A stretch of DNA of 64,000 bases, from the NCBI GenBank assembly GCA_964342855.1, contig CAYFIB010000010.1, positions 1 through 64,000 on the forward strand, given 5' to 3'. A program made the position numbers and the translations under genes. The notes beneath the pieces were generated by a model. It was not told where the DNA came from. It did not search any database and saw only the letters and a list, made by a program, of their open reading frames with translations. Below, one piece after another: positions 41,862-51,638 of the stretch (positions are counted from its first letter, which is position 1; the number at the start of each line of letters is the position of its first letter). The DNA is from JBCBJX01 sp964342855 (GTDB lineage: Bacteria; Pseudomonadota; Alphaproteobacteria; Caulobacterales; Parvularculaceae).

Positions 41862-44114
41862 TTAGAACTTCACCTGCACCGTGCCGGTGATGGTGCGCGG
41901 GTTGCCGTAGAAGGCGAGGATCGAGCCATTCGGCGGGCCAAGCGTCGGGAAGTTGTAGCCTGAGGTGATGTATTCCTCTTCGGCGAGGTTTTTGCCGTGC
42001 ACGCCGATCTGCAGACGGCCGTCTTCGCTGTTCCAGACGACCGACGCGTTCACGAGCCAGTAGCCTTCTTGATCGAGCAGCGGGATCGGCGTTTCGAACT
42101 GCTGGGTCGCGCCGCGATATGCGCCGGTGACGATGAGCGAGAGGTCGCCGTCTTCGCCAGCGAAGCGAACCGGCGCGGTGTAGTCGCCGGTGATGCTCGC
42201 CGTCCAGTCCGGCGTGTTCTGAACATCCGTCGTCGATGAAATATCCACGCCGTTGACGAGGAACTCCTCGTACTCGGCGCTGACATAGCCGACAGTACCG
42301 AAGAGCGTCAGCTCATCGGTGACGAACGCCGTGCCTTCGAACTCGACGCCGTAGATCTCAGCGGCGCCGGCGTTGGTGACGGTGCCGATGAAGCTGTCGT
42401 CAACGCCATCGTTATCGCTGTCGAAGGCTTCCGAGCCCGGGATCTGAACGTCTTTGTAGTCGTTGTAGAAGATCGCGGTGTTGGCGATGATCTTCCCGTC
42501 AGCCCACGTCGTCTTGGCGCCGAGCTCGTAAGACTGCACCGTCTCCGGCTCAAAGCCGTCGCGGACGACCGGGTTGGAATAGTCGCCGCGCGGGTCGAAG
42601 CCGCCGCCCTTGAAGCCTTCAGAATATGACGCGTAAAGATTGATGTCGTCCGTCGCCTGCCAGGCGAGGATGATGCGCGGATCGAAGTTGTCGTCCGTGC
42701 GGTTGCCGTTGAAGTTCGGCACGACCTCATTGCCGTTGCCGTCAAGCACCGGCGGCGACAGTGAAATCGCGCCCGAATTGCCGAAGAACGGCGAGGGGAA
42801 GCCGAGGAAGGTTTCGCGGCGGATCGCGGCGGTGCGCTCATCCGACGTGTACCGACCGCCGACGGAAAGAGAGAGGCTGTCGGTGAGATCGTATGTGAAC
42901 TCGCCGAAGACCGCCCACGTCTCGGTGTCGACATCGCCTTCGGTCAGAATGGCGACGCCGAGACCGGAAAGGATCACGTCAAAGCCGTTGAAGGCGTTCG
43001 CGTCGAGATAGTAGAAGCCGGCGACGCCGGAGAGGCGATCGCTTTCGTAGGTGAGCTGAAGTTCCTGGCTGAACTGTTCGTTCTCGTAGATCGCCGGGAC
43101 GTCGAAGGTCGGCGCTTCGAGGCTGTCGAAGTCGATCGGCGCTTTGGACTCGTCCTGACGCCAGGCGGTGATCGACGTCAGCGTGACGGCGTCATTGACG
43201 TTCCACTCGATGCGGCCCTGAACGCCGGACGCATCGACCGTCGACTCGTTCAGCGGACCTTCGAGAAGGATGCCGGCCTGAGTGTCGTAAATTCCCGTCG
43301 GTTGCGGGTCGGTCAGTCGGCGCCCCTGACGCGGCGAAGAATCATCGTTCACGATGTCGCCGGAGATCTTGATGAAGAGATTGTCAGACGGCGTCAGTTC
43401 GAGGCTGGCGCGACCGGCGAGCACGTCCTTGTCGTAGTTCTCGTCGCCCGTGGCGAGGTTCGTGCCGAAACCGTCGCGACGAAGCGAGGCGACCGACGCG
43501 CCGAAAGCGACGACATCGTTGATCGGCAGAGCCGCCGTGAAAACGAGGTCGGTCTGGTTGAAGGAGCCGTAAGAGCCGCGCAGCGTGAATTCCGGCTCAT
43601 CGCCGATGCGCTTGGTGACGTACTTCACCGCGCCGCCGATGGTGTTCCGGCCGTACAGCGTGCCTTGCGGGCCGCGCAGAACTTCGATGCGCTCCAGATC
43701 GTAGATATCAAGAACCGCAGCTTGCGGACGGTTGAGGTAGACGTCGTCAAGATAGATGCCGACGCCGCCTTCGAAACCGGCAACCGGGTCCTGCTGGCCG
43801 ACGCCGCGGATGAACGCGGTGAGCGTCGTGTTCGTGCCGCGCGAGGTCTCAAGCGTGATGTTCGGCACGGTTTCCGACAGGGCGGTGATGTCCTGCGCGC
43901 CGACATTGGCGAGCGCGTCGCCGCCGATGGCGGTGACGGAGACCGGCGTCTCCTGCAGGCTTTCCTCACGGCGGCGCGCCGACACGACGATGACGTCGCT
44001 GTTATCGGAGGCGTCCTGCGCGAGAACGGCGGTCGGCGCCGCCAGGGTGAATGAGGAAGCGGCGAACGCGGCCGCAAGGCCGGTCGTCGAGAACAAGGCT
44101 CTTCTGAAAGTCAC
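41862..44114 (-). CDS. TonB-dependent receptor
   Basis: The 750-residue outer-membrane receptor has a signal peptide (RRALFSTTGLAAAFAASSF, cleavage near VLAQDA), a TonB-box-like start (DVIVVSARRREESLQ), a plug domain (VSVTAIGGDALANVGAQDIT, LERIEVLRGPQGTLYGRNT) and a barrel ending in TVQVKF. The GTG at 44114 is chosen because GGGAGG lies 7 nt upstream; in-frame codons to 44162 lack such a site. No STN domain is present. It lies between two short-acid transport genes, but its ligand cannot be read from the sequence. Confidence 0.92.
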   Translation of the reverse strand: MTFRRALFSTTGLAAAFAASSFTLAAPTAVLAQDASDNSDVIVVSARRREESLQETPVSVTAIGGDALANVGAQDITALSETVPNITLETSRGTNTTLTAFIRGVGQQDPVAGFEGGVGIYLDDVYLNRPQAAVLDIYDLERIEVLRGPQGTLYGRNTIGGAVKYVTKRIGDEPEFTLRGSYGSFNQTDLVFTAALPINDVVAFGASVASLRRDGFGTNLATGDENYDKDVLAGRASLELTPSDNLFIKISGDIVNDDSSPRQGRRLTDPQPTGIYDTQAGILLEGPLNESTVDASGVQGRIEWNVNDAVTLTSITAWRQDESKAPIDFDSLEAPTFDVPAIYENEQFSQELQLTYESDRLSGVAGFYYLDANAFNGFDVILSGLGVAILTEGDVDTETWAVFGEFTYDLTDSLSLSVGGRYTSDERTAAIRRETFLGFPSPFFGNSGAISLSPPVLDGNGNEVVPNFNGNRTDDNFDPRIILAWQATDDINLYASYSEGFKGGGFDPRGDYSNPVVRDGFEPETVQSYELGAKTTWADGKIIANTAIFYNDYKDVQIPGSEAFDSDNDGVDDSFIGTVTNAGAAEIYGVEFEGTAFVTDELTLFGTVGYVSAEYEEFLVNGVDISSTTDVQNTPDWTASITGDYTAPVRFAGEDGDLSLIVTGAYRGATQQFETPIPLLDQEGYWLVNASVVWNSEDGRLQIGVHGKNLAEEEYITSGYNFPTLGPPNGSILAFYGNPRTITGTVQVKF

Positions 44115-44289
44115 GGTAGTCCCTCCCGGTTTCGGTCGCGTCGCATGGATGAAGCGCGCCACTCTCGCAAAATGGCTAGCATGGCCCTTGGGAAATGGGC
44201 TCCAGTACCTTAGTCCCGGTTCCGCTTGACACGGGCGACCGTCACCCTTGGGGGAAAACGAGGCCGCGACGCGGCTCTAGGGAGCGGAC

Positions 44290-45603
44290 ATGGAGAGCAA
44301 TCTCGGACTGGCGGCCGGCCTCGGCCTCCTCATTCTTCTCACCGTGCGCGGGGTGAACATCCTCATCGCCGCGCCGGTGTCGGCGTTGCTTGTCGCGCTG
44401 ACCTCCGGCCTGGCGCTGTTGCCGCCGCTCGCCGCCGAGGGCGCGCCGGACTTTGTCTCTGCGTACATGACCGGCTTCACCGGCTTCCTCGCGACGTGGT
44501 TCTTCATGTTTCTTGCGGGCGCGATCTTCGGGGAGGTGATGGCGACATCCGGCGCGGCGGATTCCGTCGCGCACTTCGTGGTCGAACGGTTCGGCCTGAA
44601 ATACGCCGCCCTCGCCGTGGTCGTTGCCTGCGCGATCCTCACCTATGGCGGCGTCTCGGTCTTCATCGTCGCGTTTTCGGTCTACCCGATGGCGCTCAGC
44701 CTTTTCAAACGCGCAGACCTGCCCCGGCGGTTCATTCCCGCTGCTCTCGCCTTCGGCTCGGTGACCTTCACCATGACCTCCGCGGGGTCGCCGGAGATCC
44801 AGAACATCATCCCCATGGAGTATCTCGGCACGACGAGCTTCGCGGGCTGGCGCGTTAGCCTGATCGTCGCGGTGCTGATGGCGGGTCTCGGCTACGCCTG
44901 GATGATGCGCATGATCGGCAAGGCGCAGGCGCGCGGCGAAAGCTTCGAAGCGCGCGACGGCGACCCGCAGGAACGCGATTACGCCGAGCTGCCGCACCCC
45001 ATCCTCGCGCTTCTGCCGCTCGTCGCCGTGCTCGGCGTCTTTTACGCGCTGCAGGGATCGCTGGAGAAATGGGCGCTTGTCGCCGCGCTCTCCGCCGGCG
45101 CGCTCGTCGGCGTGCTGATCGGCGTCCGCTTCCTCGCGAAAATGCCAGCGGCCTTCTCCGTCGGCGCGACGGGCGCCGTCGTCGCCATCACCAACACCTG
45201 CGCCGTCGTCGGCTTTGGCTCCGTCGCGCGCACGACGCCGGCTTTCGCTTCCGCGCTCGACTTCGTCACCAACATTCCGGGCGACCCGCTGATCGGCGCC
45301 GCCATCGCCGTGACGGTGATCGCCGGCCTCACGGGCTCGGCCTCCGGCGGGCAGACCATCGCACTGCCGCTCATCGCGCCGATCTTCCTCGCCGCCGGGG
45401 TGAACGCGGGCGAGCTGCACCGCGTGGTCGCGATCTCCTCCGGCGCGCTCGATAGCCTGCCGCACAACGGCTATGTGGTGACCACCATCCGCGCCATCTG
45501 CGGCGAGACCCACAAAGGCGCCTACGGCGCGCTCGGCGCCCTGACGGTCATCGTGCCGCTTCTCGGGCTCGCCCTCGCCATCGGCCTGTTCATCCTGTTC
45601 TAG
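44290..45603 (+). CDS. GntP-family permease, probable 3-hydroxybutyrate transporter
   Basis: The 437-residue permease has about 12 helices and GntP-family motifs TYGGVSVFIVAFSVYPMAL, SAGSPEIQNIIPMEYLGT, GLTGSASGGQTIALPLI and SSGALDSLPHNGYVVTTI. GntP relatives carry gluconate or D-3-hydroxybutyrate. The gene is followed 10 nt later by a 3-hydroxybutyrate-oligomer hydrolase, pointing to 3-hydroxybutyrate as substrate. A GGGAG ribosome-binding site precedes the ATG. Confidence 0.85.
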   Translation: MESNLGLAAGLGLLILLTVRGVNILIAAPVSALLVALTSGLALLPPLAAEGAPDFVSAYMTGFTGFLATWFFMFLAGAIFGEVMATSGAADSVAHFVVERFGLKYAALAVVVACAILTYGGVSVFIVAFSVYPMALSLFKRADLPRRFIPAALAFGSVTFTMTSAGSPEIQNIIPMEYLGTTSFAGWRVSLIVAVLMAGLGYAWMMRMIGKAQARGESFEARDGDPQERDYAELPHPILALLPLVAVLGVFYALQGSLEKWALVAALSAGALVGVLIGVRFLAKMPAAFSVGATGAVVAITNTCAVVGFGSVARTTPAFASALDFVTNIPGDPLIGAAIAVTVIAGLTGSASGGQTIALPLIAPIFLAAGVNAGELHRVVAISSGALDSLPHNGYVVTTIRAICGETHKGAYGALGALTVIVPLLGLALAIGLFILF

Positions 45604-45613
45604 GAGGCTTCCC

Positions 45614-47515
45614 ATGCGCCGCATCGCGCTCCTCACCGTTCTCGCCGCCTGCGCCCCGACCGACGAACCGACAGGCCCGGATGTCCAGATGGCGTCCGAC
45701 AGTCCTTACACGGTCATCCATGCTTACCCGGTTGCGCGTTTCGACGGGGAAAGCGACGACCTTCTCACCGGCGGCCTCGGCCTTGCCGGACTGCGCGCGC
45801 CTGCGGCGCCGGCGGACGCATCCCTCAGAACGATGGCCGTCCACTATAATTTCCGCGCCATCGTCGACGTGACGGCCGCCGGCGGCTTCGGCTCTCTCAC
45901 CGGCCCGGAGCCCGGTTCGGAGAAAATCGCGGGAACGGAGTATCTCTCGGTCCTCAAACTCGGCGACGCAGGCGAGCCGTTCGCCGTCGCGGTGCAAATC
46001 CCAAGCGATTTTGATCGCGACCAGGCGTGCCTCGTCCTTGGCCCGTCCTCCGGTTCCCGCGGCGTCTACGGCGCCATCGGCACCGCCTCCGCCTTCGGAC
46101 TGCCGCGCGGCTGCGCCGTCGCGCTGGTCGATAAGATGACCGGCGGCGGCGTTTTCCATCTTGCGAGCGAGGAAGGCTATGCAGGCGATTTCAGCCTGAC
46201 CGATGGAGACGCGGAGGACCTCCTGTTCCGCCCCGCGGCGAGCGCGGAACTATCCGCCTACGTTGAGCGTCGCCCCGATGCGCTGGCGGTGAAGCACGCC
46301 CACTCGAAGAAAAACGTCCAACAATACTGGGGCGCGACGGTGCTCGCCGCGGGCGAATACGCCCTTGAGACCCTGAACCGCCATTTCGAAACGGACGCCT
46401 TCGTTCCGAACACGGTCGACATCATCGCCGCCTCGATCTCTAACGGCGGCTACGCGGTGCTCGCCGCCGCCGAGCAGGACGACGCAGGCTTTATCGACGG
46501 CGTCGTCGCCGCGGAACCGAACGTGACGCTTGCGGACGGCGACAGCCTCGATCTCCTCGCCTATTCCGCGGAAATGAACCTCTACGCGCCCTGCGCCGCG
46601 CTCGCCCCGGCCAACACCTCACGGCCAGGCGCCGCAGCGATCGCGCCCGCCCGCGCGCTTTATGAAAACTGGTGCGGACGCCTCGTCGCCGACGGCCTCC
46701 TCGCCGAGGGCGAGACCGAATCCGTTGCGACGGAAGCCATGGCGAAAGTTCGCGCGGCGGGCTTCCTTCCGCAGACCGACGACCTCCTGAATTACGGCCT
46801 CGCCATCCGCCTCTGGCCCGCGGTCACCACGCTCTACACGAACGCTTTCGGGCGCATGGGGGTCGAAGACGAATTCTGCTCCGTACGCTTCGCCTATGCG
46901 ACGCCGTTCGGCCAGCCGCGCCCAGCGACGGACGAAGAGAAGCGCACGCACGCGGCGCTGTCTTCCGGCTCACCGCCGGTCGCGGGCGTCGGCCTCGTCT
47001 CCGATCCGGCGACCTTCGAAGCGGCGTACGACGCGACGCGTTGTTTCTATGAGGCCGCCGCGGCCGACACCCGCCTCGCCTCCGTCGCCGCGGGCGAGCG
47101 GGAGACGCGGCTGACGGGCGCCCTCACCCAGCCGACGATCATTCTGCACGGCCGCGCCGACGCGCTTATCCCCGTAACGCAATCCTCGCGCCCCTACGCC
47201 GCGACGGCCTCAACGGGCGCCGCGCCGTTCGCCTATTACGAGATCGAGCACGGCCAGCACTTCGACGCCTTCCTGCCGCTGCCGGACCTCGCCGACAAGT
47301 TCGTGCCCATGCACGTCTATTTCGAGCGTTCCGGCGATCTCATGCTGGACCATCTGCGCGCGGGCGCCGCTCTGCCGCCGAGCCAGCTCGTGCGCACCGC
47401 GCCGCGCGCCGCGGGTGCGCCGCTCGGCGCTGAAAACACGCCGGAAATCGCAGCCGCTCCGACCGCTGATACGGCGATTCTGGTTTCGGACGGCCGGTTA
47501 ACCGTACCGGACTAG
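45614..47515 (+). CDS. D-(-)-3-hydroxybutyrate oligomer hydrolase
   Basis: This 633-residue exported protein fits the 3HB-oligomer hydrolase family, which cuts soluble oligomers released from poly-3-hydroxybutyrate into monomers. It begins with a lipoprotein signal (LLTVLAACAP, lipid Cys13). Likely catalytic parts are Ser276 in the elbow ASISNGGY, an aspartate in HGRADALIPV and a histidine in IEHGQHFDAFLPL. AAGCCTCC-type spacing on the other strand corresponds to a strong AGGAGG before the ATG. The upstream permease would import the monomers. Confidence 0.87.
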   Translation: MRRIALLTVLAACAPTDEPTGPDVQMASDSPYTVIHAYPVARFDGESDDLLTGGLGLAGLRAPAAPADASLRTMAVHYNFRAIVDVTAAGGFGSLTGPEPGSEKIAGTEYLSVLKLGDAGEPFAVAVQIPSDFDRDQACLVLGPSSGSRGVYGAIGTASAFGLPRGCAVALVDKMTGGGVFHLASEEGYAGDFSLTDGDAEDLLFRPAASAELSAYVERRPDALAVKHAHSKKNVQQYWGATVLAAGEYALETLNRHFETDAFVPNTVDIIAASISNGGYAVLAAAEQDDAGFIDGVVAAEPNVTLADGDSLDLLAYSAEMNLYAPCAALAPANTSRPGAAAIAPARALYENWCGRLVADGLLAEGETESVATEAMAKVRAAGFLPQTDDLLNYGLAIRLWPAVTTLYTNAFGRMGVEDEFCSVRFAYATPFGQPRPATDEEKRTHAALSSGSPPVAGVGLVSDPATFEAAYDATRCFYEAAAADTRLASVAAGERETRLTGALTQPTIILHGRADALIPVTQSSRPYAATASTGAAPFAYYEIEHGQHFDAFLPLPDLADKFVPMHVYFERSGDLMLDHLRAGAALPPSQLVRTAPRAAGAPLGAENTPEIAAAPTADTAILVSDGRLTVPD

Positions 47516-47540
47516 CGGGCGGCGGAGCCCGCGGCCTATC

Positions 47541-50500
47541 ATGTCGCCCATGTTCGACAGCTGGGTCGTCGCCGGGCTAACGCTCGCCTATCTCGCGCTT
47601 CTCTTTCAGGTTGCGCGCACGGCGGAGAATTCTTCGGGCTCGCCGGACGGGCGGGCGCCGGTCTGGCCCTACGCCCTCGGCCTTTCCGTCTACTGCACGT
47701 CGTGGTCGCTCTACGGCACCACGGGTCAGGTCGCCGCGACCGGCTGGATTTTCCCGCCGACCTATATCGGCACAATCGCGCTTTTCGCCTTCGCCGCGCC
47801 GGTCGTGCGCAAGCTGATCGCCGCGCACGCCGCCCACAACACGACGTCTCTCGCGGACTTTATCGCCTCACGCTACGGCAAATCGCGGGCTTTGGCGGTG
47901 CTCTCCACCATCCTCGCCGCCGTGTGCGCCGCGCCCTATATCGCGCTGCAGTTCAAGGCCGTCGCGGACAGTCTCGACATGCTGGCGGGCGGGTCGGCGT
48001 TTCCCATCGACACCGCCTTCGTCGTCGCCGCCATCATGGGGGTCTTCGCGCTTTCCTTCGGCCTCGGGCGTCTCTCCGATAGCGGACGAAGCAAAGGGCT
48101 GATCGCGGCCATCGCCGTCGACGGCGTTCTGAAGCTCGTCGCGATCGTCTGCGTCGGCGTCTACGGGACGTTCGTTCTCTTCGACGGTCCGGGCGACCTC
48201 ATCACGCGCGCGGCGGAAGCAGGACTTCTTGAACCGCGTGATCTCGGCCCGGCGGCGAGCCAATCTTTCATCGCCTCCATCGCCCTCGGAGCCCTCGCGA
48301 TTCTCTGTCTTCCGCAGCTCTTCTTCATGCTGACGGCGGAGGACGAGCTCGACAAAGCCAGACGCAAACGAGCGTTCGAACTCTACATCGTCTATCTCAT
48401 CGGCATGGGCCTCTTCACGTGGCCCGTCACGGCGGCAAGCGCGCTGTCGGGCGTGAACGCGGGAACCGCAGGCTACCAGACGCTCCTCCTGCCGCTGGAG
48501 ACCGGCGCGCCCGCCGTCGCGCTCATCGTCTATCTCGGCGGCGTCGCGGCGGCGACGAGCATCGTCATCGCCACCACCGTTGCGGTCGGCGTCATGGTCG
48601 GCAACGAGATCGTCGCGCCGCTCATCATGCGCGCGAGCCGAAATGCGCACCCGGATCTTTCCGCGGCGGTGCGGGCGAGCCGCCGTTTCGCCATCGCCGG
48701 GCTTCTCGCTCTCGCCTATATCTATTACCGCGTCAGCGCCGAGACCGCCTCCTCGCTCGCGAGCATCGGCCTCACCTCCATGGCGCTCGCCGCGCAATTC
48801 GCACCCGCGCTCATCGGCGGACTTTACTGGCGGCGCGGCTCCGTCGGGGGCGTCGGCACGGGTCTCGCCGCAGGCGCTGCACTCTGGGCGATCGGCTTCT
48901 TCACGCCCGTCGCCGGGATGATCGACGCCGCCGGGTTTGATCCGCATGCGGCTGTTCTGGTCGCCTCGCTCTCCGTCAATGTCCTCGCTTTCATCGGCGT
49001 ATCGCTGCTCGCATCGCCCTCAATGGACGAACGCGCGCAGGCGGCGAGCTTCGTCGATGCGGACGCCAGCCTGCTCCACCGCCTCGGCGGCGAGGTCGCG
49101 GTGGGCGATCTGCAGAACCTCGCCGCCCGCGTCGTGGGCGCGCCGGCGGCGGAGGAAGCCTTCGCGCGTTTCCGGAGTTCGCGCGGGGAAGAGGAGCCGA
49201 AGCCCGAAACCCCCGCCGACGCGCGCTCCCTCGTCTTCGCCGAGCGGCTGATCGCCGGGGTCGTCGGCGCGGCCTCCGCGCGCATCCTGATGCGGACGGT
49301 GGCGGACCGGGACGTGGCGGCGCGCGATGTCGCGGCGCTCGCCGAAGAAGCCTCGCAAGTGTTCCGCTTCAACCGCGATCTCCTCCAATCCTCCGTCGAC
49401 AACCTGTCGACCGCCATCGCCGTCGTCGACAAACACCTGCGCATGGTCGCCTGGAACCGAGCGTATGAGGAACTTTTCCAGTACCCCTCCGGCCTTCTCT
49501 ACGCTGGACGCCACGTGCGCGACCTCATCCGTTACAACGCCGAGCGCGGCGAATGCGGAGAAGGCGAGCCGGACGACCTCGTCGAGAAGCGCCTGAAGCA
49601 CCTACGCGCCCGCACCTCTTACTCGTTCCAACGCCACCGACGCGATGGCGTCGTTCTGGAAATCCGCGGCAACCCCATGCCCGGCGGCGGGTTCGTGACG
49701 AGCTATACGGACGTCACCGCTTTCGTCGACGCCGAGCGCGCCCAGCGCGAGCTCGCCGAGACGCTGGAGCGCCGCGTCGCGGACCGCACCCGCGAGGTCG
49801 AAAGCGCGCGCCGCGCGGCGGAGGAAGCGAACGCCTCCAAAACGCGCCTCTTCGCCGCCGTCAGTCACGACATCCTGCAACCGCTGAACGCGGCCCGCCT
49901 CCTCACCTCCAATATTGAAGACCGCATGCGGATGAGCGGCGACAGCGGCCTTGTCGATCAACTTCACGCGGCGCTGGATTCCGTACAGGAACTCTTCTCC
50001 GAAGTGCTCGACCTCGCGCGCCTTGAAACCTCGCCGGAGACCGTCGAGCGCGCGGCTACACCGCTTCAGGACCTGTTCGACGAGCTTGGCGAAGTGAACC
50101 GCCCCGTCGCCGCCGGTAAGGGACTTCGCCTGCGTTTCGTTCCGACCTCGCTGATCATCGACACGGACCGCCGCCTCGTCCGGCGCGTCCTGCAGAACCT
50201 CGTCTCGAACGCCCTGCGCTATACGGCGTCCGGCAAGGTGTTGGTCGGCGCGCGGCGTGAAGGCGACGCCGTGCGCATCCTCGTCTGCGACACCGGTTGC
50301 GGCGTCGCCGATGAAGACCGCGAGGTCATTTTCGAGGAATTCCGCCGTTCATCCGCCTCGAGATCGAACGCCGGGCTCGGGCTCGGCCTCTCCATCGTCC
50401 GGCGCATCTCCGCGCTGCTCGACCACCCCGTCGCGTTCACCAGCGAGATCGGTCGCGGGTCGGTCTTCTCGATCGCCGCCAAGCGCGTGCGCACCAGCCC

Positions 50501-50897
50501 GGCAGCGTCGAACGATATCGGCGACGGACCTTTCGACGGCCTGCGCGTTCTCTGCGTGGAAGATGACGATCAGACCCGGGCGGCGATGCGCGCGCTTCTG
50601 GAGACATGGGGCTGCGAGGTGACAACGTCTGTGGACGGCGTCGGCTGCGACGGGGCCTATGACGCGATCCTGCTCGACTATCATCTCGGGCCGGATCGCA
50701 CGGGCGTCGATGCGGCGGATGCGCTGCCGAAGGCGTTCGCCAGTTCGCGCGTCGCCGTCGTCTTCACGTCCGATCGCTCGGCGGAGGTGCGCGCCGCCGT
50801 CGCCGCGCGCGGCATGGGGTTCATTGAAAAGCCCGTGCGGCGCGCGCAGCTGCGCGCCGTTCTGCAGAGCGCCTACGGACGGTCGGCGGCGGAATAG
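47541..50897 (+). CDS. CrbS-like hybrid sensor kinase with SSS transporter domain
   Basis: The 1118-residue protein fuses an SSS-type transporter module (about 1-500, 12-13 helices, ALGLSVYCTSWSLYGTTGQV) to a PAS domain (about 610-720, DNLSTAIAVVDKHLRMVAWN), HisKA (His near 776 in SHDILQPLNAARLL), ATPase domain (GLGLGLSIVRRISALL) and a C-terminal receiver (Asp near 1046 in AILLDYHLG). This is the CrbS/MxtR architecture known to control acetate switch genes. A convergent LuxR-type regulator overlaps its 3' end. Start at 47541 or 47550. Confidence 0.92.
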   Translation: MSPMFDSWVVAGLTLAYLALLFQVARTAENSSGSPDGRAPVWPYALGLSVYCTSWSLYGTTGQVAATGWIFPPTYIGTIALFAFAAPVVRKLIAAHAAHNTTSLADFIASRYGKSRALAVLSTILAAVCAAPYIALQFKAVADSLDMLAGGSAFPIDTAFVVAAIMGVFALSFGLGRLSDSGRSKGLIAAIAVDGVLKLVAIVCVGVYGTFVLFDGPGDLITRAAEAGLLEPRDLGPAASQSFIASIALGALAILCLPQLFFMLTAEDELDKARRKRAFELYIVYLIGMGLFTWPVTAASALSGVNAGTAGYQTLLLPLETGAPAVALIVYLGGVAAATSIVIATTVAVGVMVGNEIVAPLIMRASRNAHPDLSAAVRASRRFAIAGLLALAYIYYRVSAETASSLASIGLTSMALAAQFAPALIGGLYWRRGSVGGVGTGLAAGAALWAIGFFTPVAGMIDAAGFDPHAAVLVASLSVNVLAFIGVSLLASPSMDERAQAASFVDADASLLHRLGGEVAVGDLQNLAARVVGAPAAEEAFARFRSSRGEEEPKPETPADARSLVFAERLIAGVVGAASARILMRTVADRDVAARDVAALAEEASQVFRFNRDLLQSSVDNLSTAIAVVDKHLRMVAWNRAYEELFQYPSGLLYAGRHVRDLIRYNAERGECGEGEPDDLVEKRLKHLRARTSYSFQRHRRDGVVLEIRGNPMPGGGFVTSYTDVTAFVDAERAQRELAETLERRVADRTREVESARRAAEEANASKTRLFAAVSHDILQPLNAARLLTSNIEDRMRMSGDSGLVDQLHAALDSVQELFSEVLDLARLETSPETVERAATPLQDLFDELGEVNRPVAAGKGLRLRFVPTSLIIDTDRRLVRRVLQNLVSNALRYTASGKVLVGARREGDAVRILVCDTGCGVADEDREVIFEEFRRSSASRSNAGLGLGLSIVRRISALLDHPVAFTSEIGRGSVFSIAAKRVRTSPAASNDIGDGPFDGLRVLCVEDDDQTRAAMRALLETWGCEVTTSVDGVGCDGAYDAILLDYHLGPDRTGVDAADALPKAFASSRVAVVFTSDRSAEVRAAVAARGMGFIEKPVRRAQLRAVLQSAYGRSAAE

Positions 50898-51580
50898 TCC
50901 GCCGCTTCTTCGCCGCGCTCTTCCGCCAACTCGCGCAGGGCGGCGATCAGCATCGTCCGTCGCGGCAGGTCCAGCTTGCGCAGAAGCTCCGTCACATGAC
51001 CTTTCACGGTTGACACCGAGAGGTTCATCTCATGCGCGATCTGCTTGTTCAGGAGCCCTTCGCCGATGAGCGTCATCACCTTGAACTGCTGCGGCGAGAG
51101 CGCGCCGATTTTCTCGGCGAACGCACGCGTCTCGCGCGAGGCGTCCGGCGCCGGCAGGCCTGGCGCTTCACCGGCGATGACGGCGCGCAGCGCCTCCTCG
51201 ATCTCCCGCGCCGGCGCCGATTTTCCGACATAGCCGGAGGCGCCGATGGCGGCGGCGGACGCGACGACGCGTGGGTCGGTCACGCCGGTGACGATCAGGA
51301 CGGGAAGCTCCGGCCAGCGCCCACGCAGGAGCGCGAGGCCGGAGAGCCCCATGGCGCCCGGCATGCCGAGATCGAGGACGACGAGATCGATCCCGCTCCC
51401 CGCCTCGATCGCTTCGACAGCGGCCGGAAAGTCCCCGACTTCCAGAATGGCTTCCGGCGTCAACGCGCGCTCCACCGCGCCGACAAGCCCCGTCCGCACC
51501 AGCGGGTGGTCGTCCGCGACGAGCACGGTGCGCACGGCGTCCGCGAAAGCGTCCGCGCCAGAAGAAGTGGGTTCGGCCAT
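50873..51580 (-). CDS. CrbR-like LuxR-family response regulator
   Basis: The 235-residue regulator has a receiver domain (VLVADDHPLVRTGL, phosphoacceptor in LVVLDLGMPGAMG, Lys in YVGKSAPA) and a LuxR helix-turn-helix (LSPQQFKVMTLIGEGLLNKQ, IAHEMNLSVSTVKGHV). It is convergent to the CrbS-like kinase and overlaps its 3' end by 25 nt, the arrangement expected of a cognate pair. In Vibrio and Pseudomonas CrbR activates acs and acetate transport genes; here the DUF4212/SSS pair and hydroxybutyrate genes are candidate targets. Confidence 0.92.
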   Translation of the reverse strand: MAEPTSSGADAFADAVRTVLVADDHPLVRTGLVGAVERALTPEAILEVGDFPAAVEAIEAGSGIDLVVLDLGMPGAMGLSGLALLRGRWPELPVLIVTGVTDPRVVASAAAIGASGYVGKSAPAREIEEALRAVIAGEAPGLPAPDASRETRAFAEKIGALSPQQFKVMTLIGEGLLNKQIAHEMNLSVSTVKGHVTELLRKLDLPRRTMLIAALRELAEERGEEAADYSAADRP

Positions 51581-51638
51581 TGGAGCCTTCTTAGCGCGGC
51601 TCGCCGAACCCTCAAATGCGCGGACGTCGTCGGCTTGG

